A stretch of 64,000 nucleotides of DNA, taken from the NCBI GenBank assembly GCA_018340805.1, contig JACMZG010001914.1:20013742-20077741 (forward strand), in the 5' to 3' direction. Under the pieces are notes generated by a model. That model ran no database searches, was not told the DNA's origin, and saw only the letters and a program-made list of their open reading frames with translations. The translations under genes were made by a program, and so were the position numbers. The stretch is from Microvelia longipes. Lineage: Eukaryota; Arthropoda; Insecta; Hemiptera; Veliidae. Positions 60,900 to 64,000 of the stretch are shown here, in pieces. Position 1 is the first letter of the stretch; every line of letters starts with the position of its first letter.

Positions 60900-61560
60900 T
60901 TCAACTTATTTAGTCACTGTTGTGAGTTCACTATGAAGGACTCACAACACAGCTGCAGTTGAAAGTGGTAAACAAAATTCCTTTAGGAGAATTTAGTTCA
61001 TGTACCAGATTCGTAGAAGTATGATAAGAACATAGGGTCTTATAAATGATATCATTTCCAGTATTTAGTTTAGAAACCATGTACTTCTTTCTCAGAAAGA
61101 AGATATCAAACACCTGCGGACAAGTTAACACTCTGATAAGAGTGATAAGGTCTCTTAGAATGATGCATTTCCTGTTATTTACCTTATCGCGCACCAAACT
61201 TCCATGTACTAGTTTTCCCTAGAATATGATAAGAGTGATTACATTTTGGCCATCCCCTCCAAAGGAGGTGGTAAATAACCGTGGTATAAAAGGGTATGCA
61301 TCTTATGGTAAGAGGAGAGACAGGTTCAAGTTCAGTTTTAAGCAAGTTTAACGTGTAGTTAGTTAAATTATTCTCAACAGTCAGGTCGTGCAACCTCATG
61401 AAGTCATCTCGCTAATATGGTTAGCCACCATCCGTAAGTAGTAAAGTGACTTTTACGTTGTCATTAAATTAAAGCCACAATTCCATGAACAATTCATTAG
61501 AGTTAATGATCCAAATATAGGTGCTTTGAGGCTAAGTAGAGAGGGGCTCACATACTAGGG
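60900..61560 (+). repeat. Possible solo LTR or TATA-type promoter region
   Basis: Less AT-rich than its surroundings. A hairpin TTGTGAGT..ACTCACAA lies at 60922-60949, and a strong TATA motif GGTATAAAAGGG at 61283-61294 is followed by AGAGACAGGTTCAAGTTCAG. TGTTGTGAG near 60919 and CTCACA near 61548 could be LTR ends. There is no target duplication and no adjoining coding sequence, so this is tentative. Confidence 0.3.
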
Positions 61561-61699
61561 TGTAATAGTTCAACAGTTTAAACTAATGTAAGTTTTAATT
61601 ATATTGTGCTGATTGTAAGTTTGTAAAATTATTAATTGTTAATAACATATAAATTAAAATAATGTTGATAAAATCTGAGTTCTTTCTTATTTGGACACC

Positions 61700-61975
61700 T
61701 AAGACTAAGGCGTATTCAGAATGATCAAAAGTTTCAAAAAAAATCTCTCCTAGGTTCTTCCTAGGTTGTTCCTAGCCTTTTCCTAGCCTTCTTCCTAGCT
61801 TAGGCCCGTATTCAGAATCATTTTAAAAAAAATCTCTCCTAGGTTGTTCCTAGCCTTCTTCCTAGTTGTTCCTAGCTTTCTCCTAGCCTAGCGGTATTCA
61901 GAATCAGTTTTTGAAATCTCTCTGGTTGTTCCTAGGTTGTTCCTAGCTTCTCTTAGCTTCTCCTGCTTTTTAAAA
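61700..61975. repeat. Tandem ~90-bp units rich in TCCTAG
   Basis: GTATTCAGAAT at 61713, 61808 and 61894 (95 and 86 apart), each followed by an A run and a series of CCTAGG/TTCCTAGC repeats. GTATTCAGAA starts are known at the ends of some insect DNA transposons, but no partner end is seen. Confidence 0.8.
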
Positions 61976-63804
61976 AATAACCAGGAATGATTTTACGTAA
62001 ATTTATTCGTGGCTAAACGTTAATATAACAAAAATTAGAGATAAAAAACTTACATTAGAGTTAGTTATAACTTAATTTTATTAATTATCTTTTAAAAATT
62101 TGACCTCAATTTTACGTTAAACAGACATTTTTTGACAACTAGCGCTACTAGTAGAGAACTGTAAACTATAATATTGAGATTATTTCTACAAAATAAACAA
62201 ATGATTTGTTAAACCAACCTGGCACCAGAAAAACTCCTTCGTAAAATACGTAAATTTGTATGACAAAAAACTTCTTATTATCAGTTGCGATTATTTTAGT
62301 ATATCTAAATGTGAGTGCGGACCTGTGGACCCAGTGAAGTTGAACTAGAGATGAATTTGCATTTTATTTTCACTTATGAAGGAAATCATTATATGTCATC
62401 AATGTACTATTTAAATGTTTTTACATAACATAGTTAGTGGATAAAAAAGTGTTAAACTTTCGTTAGAGGTATGGGTGCCACATTTTTGAATTGTAAGTTA
62501 TAGAAGAAATTATTTATTTGACATTAAATAAATTATCAATTTATAGGGTTGGTATAAACCCATGTTGGGTACTTTCCATTTTTTCATACTGATCTATAAA
62601 GTATATCACGTAAGTGCAAATTAGTTTACGTAGCAATTAGTTCGTTTTAGGCGTTTTAAAAGCGGTGATATTGTGAACAGTTTTAAAAACTACAAAAAAA
62701 AACAAAATGTATAATATACTTTTCAGTCTTGTTACCGTTTATAAGTTAGGCCAATTTACCCGTAATTATTTAGTTTTTAGAACTTGTCCAGTAATTAATT
62801 ATATACTCAAATTAAAATATACTCAGCACTAGTATTATTTATATTCGTATAAGGTTTCATTCAAGTTTATTGATACTTTCATTTATAATATTGATACATT
62901 TATTGCAGGTTAGCATCAAGAGGCGGTCGCTCAAAACGGGATTTCAAAACAGTTAACAGCTCTACTTCATTCTGAGGAGAATATAAAAACACTACACGTT
63001 AAGGCAGAGGTTTTGAATCCCACATTTTAATGGGAGATAAATCAATAAGTAGTAATGTTTACTCTTTACCAACATAATGTAAACAATCTTACATCCCCGT
63101 TATGATTGTTATTAGCGAATCTTTCTAATCAAACTCAGCATTAAACATCTCTGAGTTCATACGTTGTGAACGTAGAGATCACGATTTTCTTTACGTTGTG
63201 AACTGTGGTATTTTTTATAGTATTCATAAAGCCTATTGCTTAGGGAAAAAAACATTTGTTATAGCTAACAAAAATTAAAAATGTAAATGGAATGTAAAAA
63301 TTTGCTTCGGGTTATAATCGACCATATTCAATTATAAATACGTCACGGAAGGTTACGTTTTGTGCAGAACGTTTCTTTGGATGTTTACATAATAAAGCAA
63401 TGCTATTGGTCACTTTAGGATCACAAAATAAATAATAGGATCCTTTGTTTCATTTTGTTTCGATATGAGCCAATATGTATTTTGTGACGTCACACTTTTC
63501 GCGAGGGATTAACAAGTTGCTCATGAAGGAAGAATACAGGGTGGTGCTTTCACCCTGCACTGGTGCATTCGTATGGTGCATCAACGTCAGCTTCGTATGG
63601 GCTTATCGCGATAAAATTCGTCCAAACCCACTAAGTTGACACTGGAAGTTTGAATACCCAATTATTATGTTGTTATCGTCTGGTATTGTATGTATTCATA
63701 TTAACCAATATGTGATTTTTTACAGTAACTTAGGATTATATTGGAGCAAACCTTTGCGCCATATTCTGAACATTTGATACTAATAAAATGAAATTCCGGT
63801 AATT
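61976..63804. other. No gene recognised
   Basis: AT-rich. A TGTGACGTCACA palindrome lies at 63483-63494 and CAGGGTGGTGCTTTCACCCTG, a short hairpin, near 63537-63557. Nothing else defensible. Confidence 0.45.
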
Positions 63805-63990
63805 TTTTTTGTATTTCCCGGGGTGGTACCCCCAAAAAATTAAGGGGACCCGTCCAAAAAAAACATTTTACTGGCGCAATATCCGTTTCAGTTCAAAGAA
63901 GTGTTTTGGAGCAATAAAACAAATTTTTGATTTTTTGGGGGCAACACCCCCAAACAATTTAAAGGGGGAGCCAACCAAAAAAAAAATTTA
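63805..63990. repeat. Tandem repeat, two units of ~118 bp, running to the window edge
   Basis: CCCGGGGTGGTACCCCCAAAAAATTAAGGGG at about 63818 and TTTGGGGGCAACACCCCCAAACAATTTAAAGG at about 63934 occupy equivalent positions, each followed by an A-rich block. Each holds a GGGG..CCCC hairpin. More units may lie outside. Confidence 0.7.
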
Positions 63991-64000
63991 ATGATAATCC

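Overview
The window is AT-rich eukaryotic DNA (roughly 70% A+T by eye) from an animal, most likely an arthropod and probably an insect. The support is a BEL/Pao LTR retrotransposon (a metazoan group), a Penelope-like element remnant, a DDE transposon remnant of a kind common in arthropods, and many TA/TG microsatellites. I found no host gene I can defend: no rRNA, no intact tRNA, no CRISPR and no multi-exon gene. Almost everything recognisable is mobile or repetitive, so this reads as an intergenic or large-intron transposon graveyard with a few young insertions.

Layout. 1-3320: old interspersed repeat fragments and a TA/TG microsatellite. 3321-4854: five head-to-tail copies of a ~314-319 bp satellite. 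Its minus strand carries, in every unit, a complete hammerhead self-cleaving ribozyme core. 4855-4895: a short inverted piece of the same satellite. 4896-12632: a minus-strand BEL/Pao element with two LTRs that differ only by four one-base indels; its gag-pol is broken by frameshifts and one in-frame stop. 12633-17739: no recognisable genes. 17740-20960: interspersed repeats plus a composite fold-back element (18862-20596). 26632-27207: a second, decayed locus of the ribozyme satellite, again with an orientation switch. 27750-32345: more interspersed repeats, a 33-bp minisatellite, and a 542-bp element with an 8-bp target duplication. 36950-37915 and 43625-45518: further copies of the same repeat families. 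55109-57886: a DDE transposon whose two long arms both derive from one end. 58970-60025: a Penelope-like remnant with GIY-YIG endonuclease, reverse-transcriptase thumb and a degraded hammerhead in its flank. 60545-64000: repeat ends, a TATA-bearing LTR-like stretch and two tandem arrays.

Most interesting system: the 3321-4854 array. It looks like an animal 'retrozyme' or ribozyme satellite. Tandem non-coding monomers each carry a hammerhead, so a minus-strand transcript would be expected to cut itself into ~314-nt monomers. The helix I segment is a self-complementary GGCGCC with no room for a normal loop, which suggests that two monomers act together. Penelope-like machinery, itself associated with hammerheads in other animals, is present in the same window but only as a dead copy.

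Caution: many differences between repeat copies, and several retrotransposon frameshifts, are single-base changes in homopolymers. That pattern is typical of an incompletely polished long-read assembly, so not every break should be read as biology.
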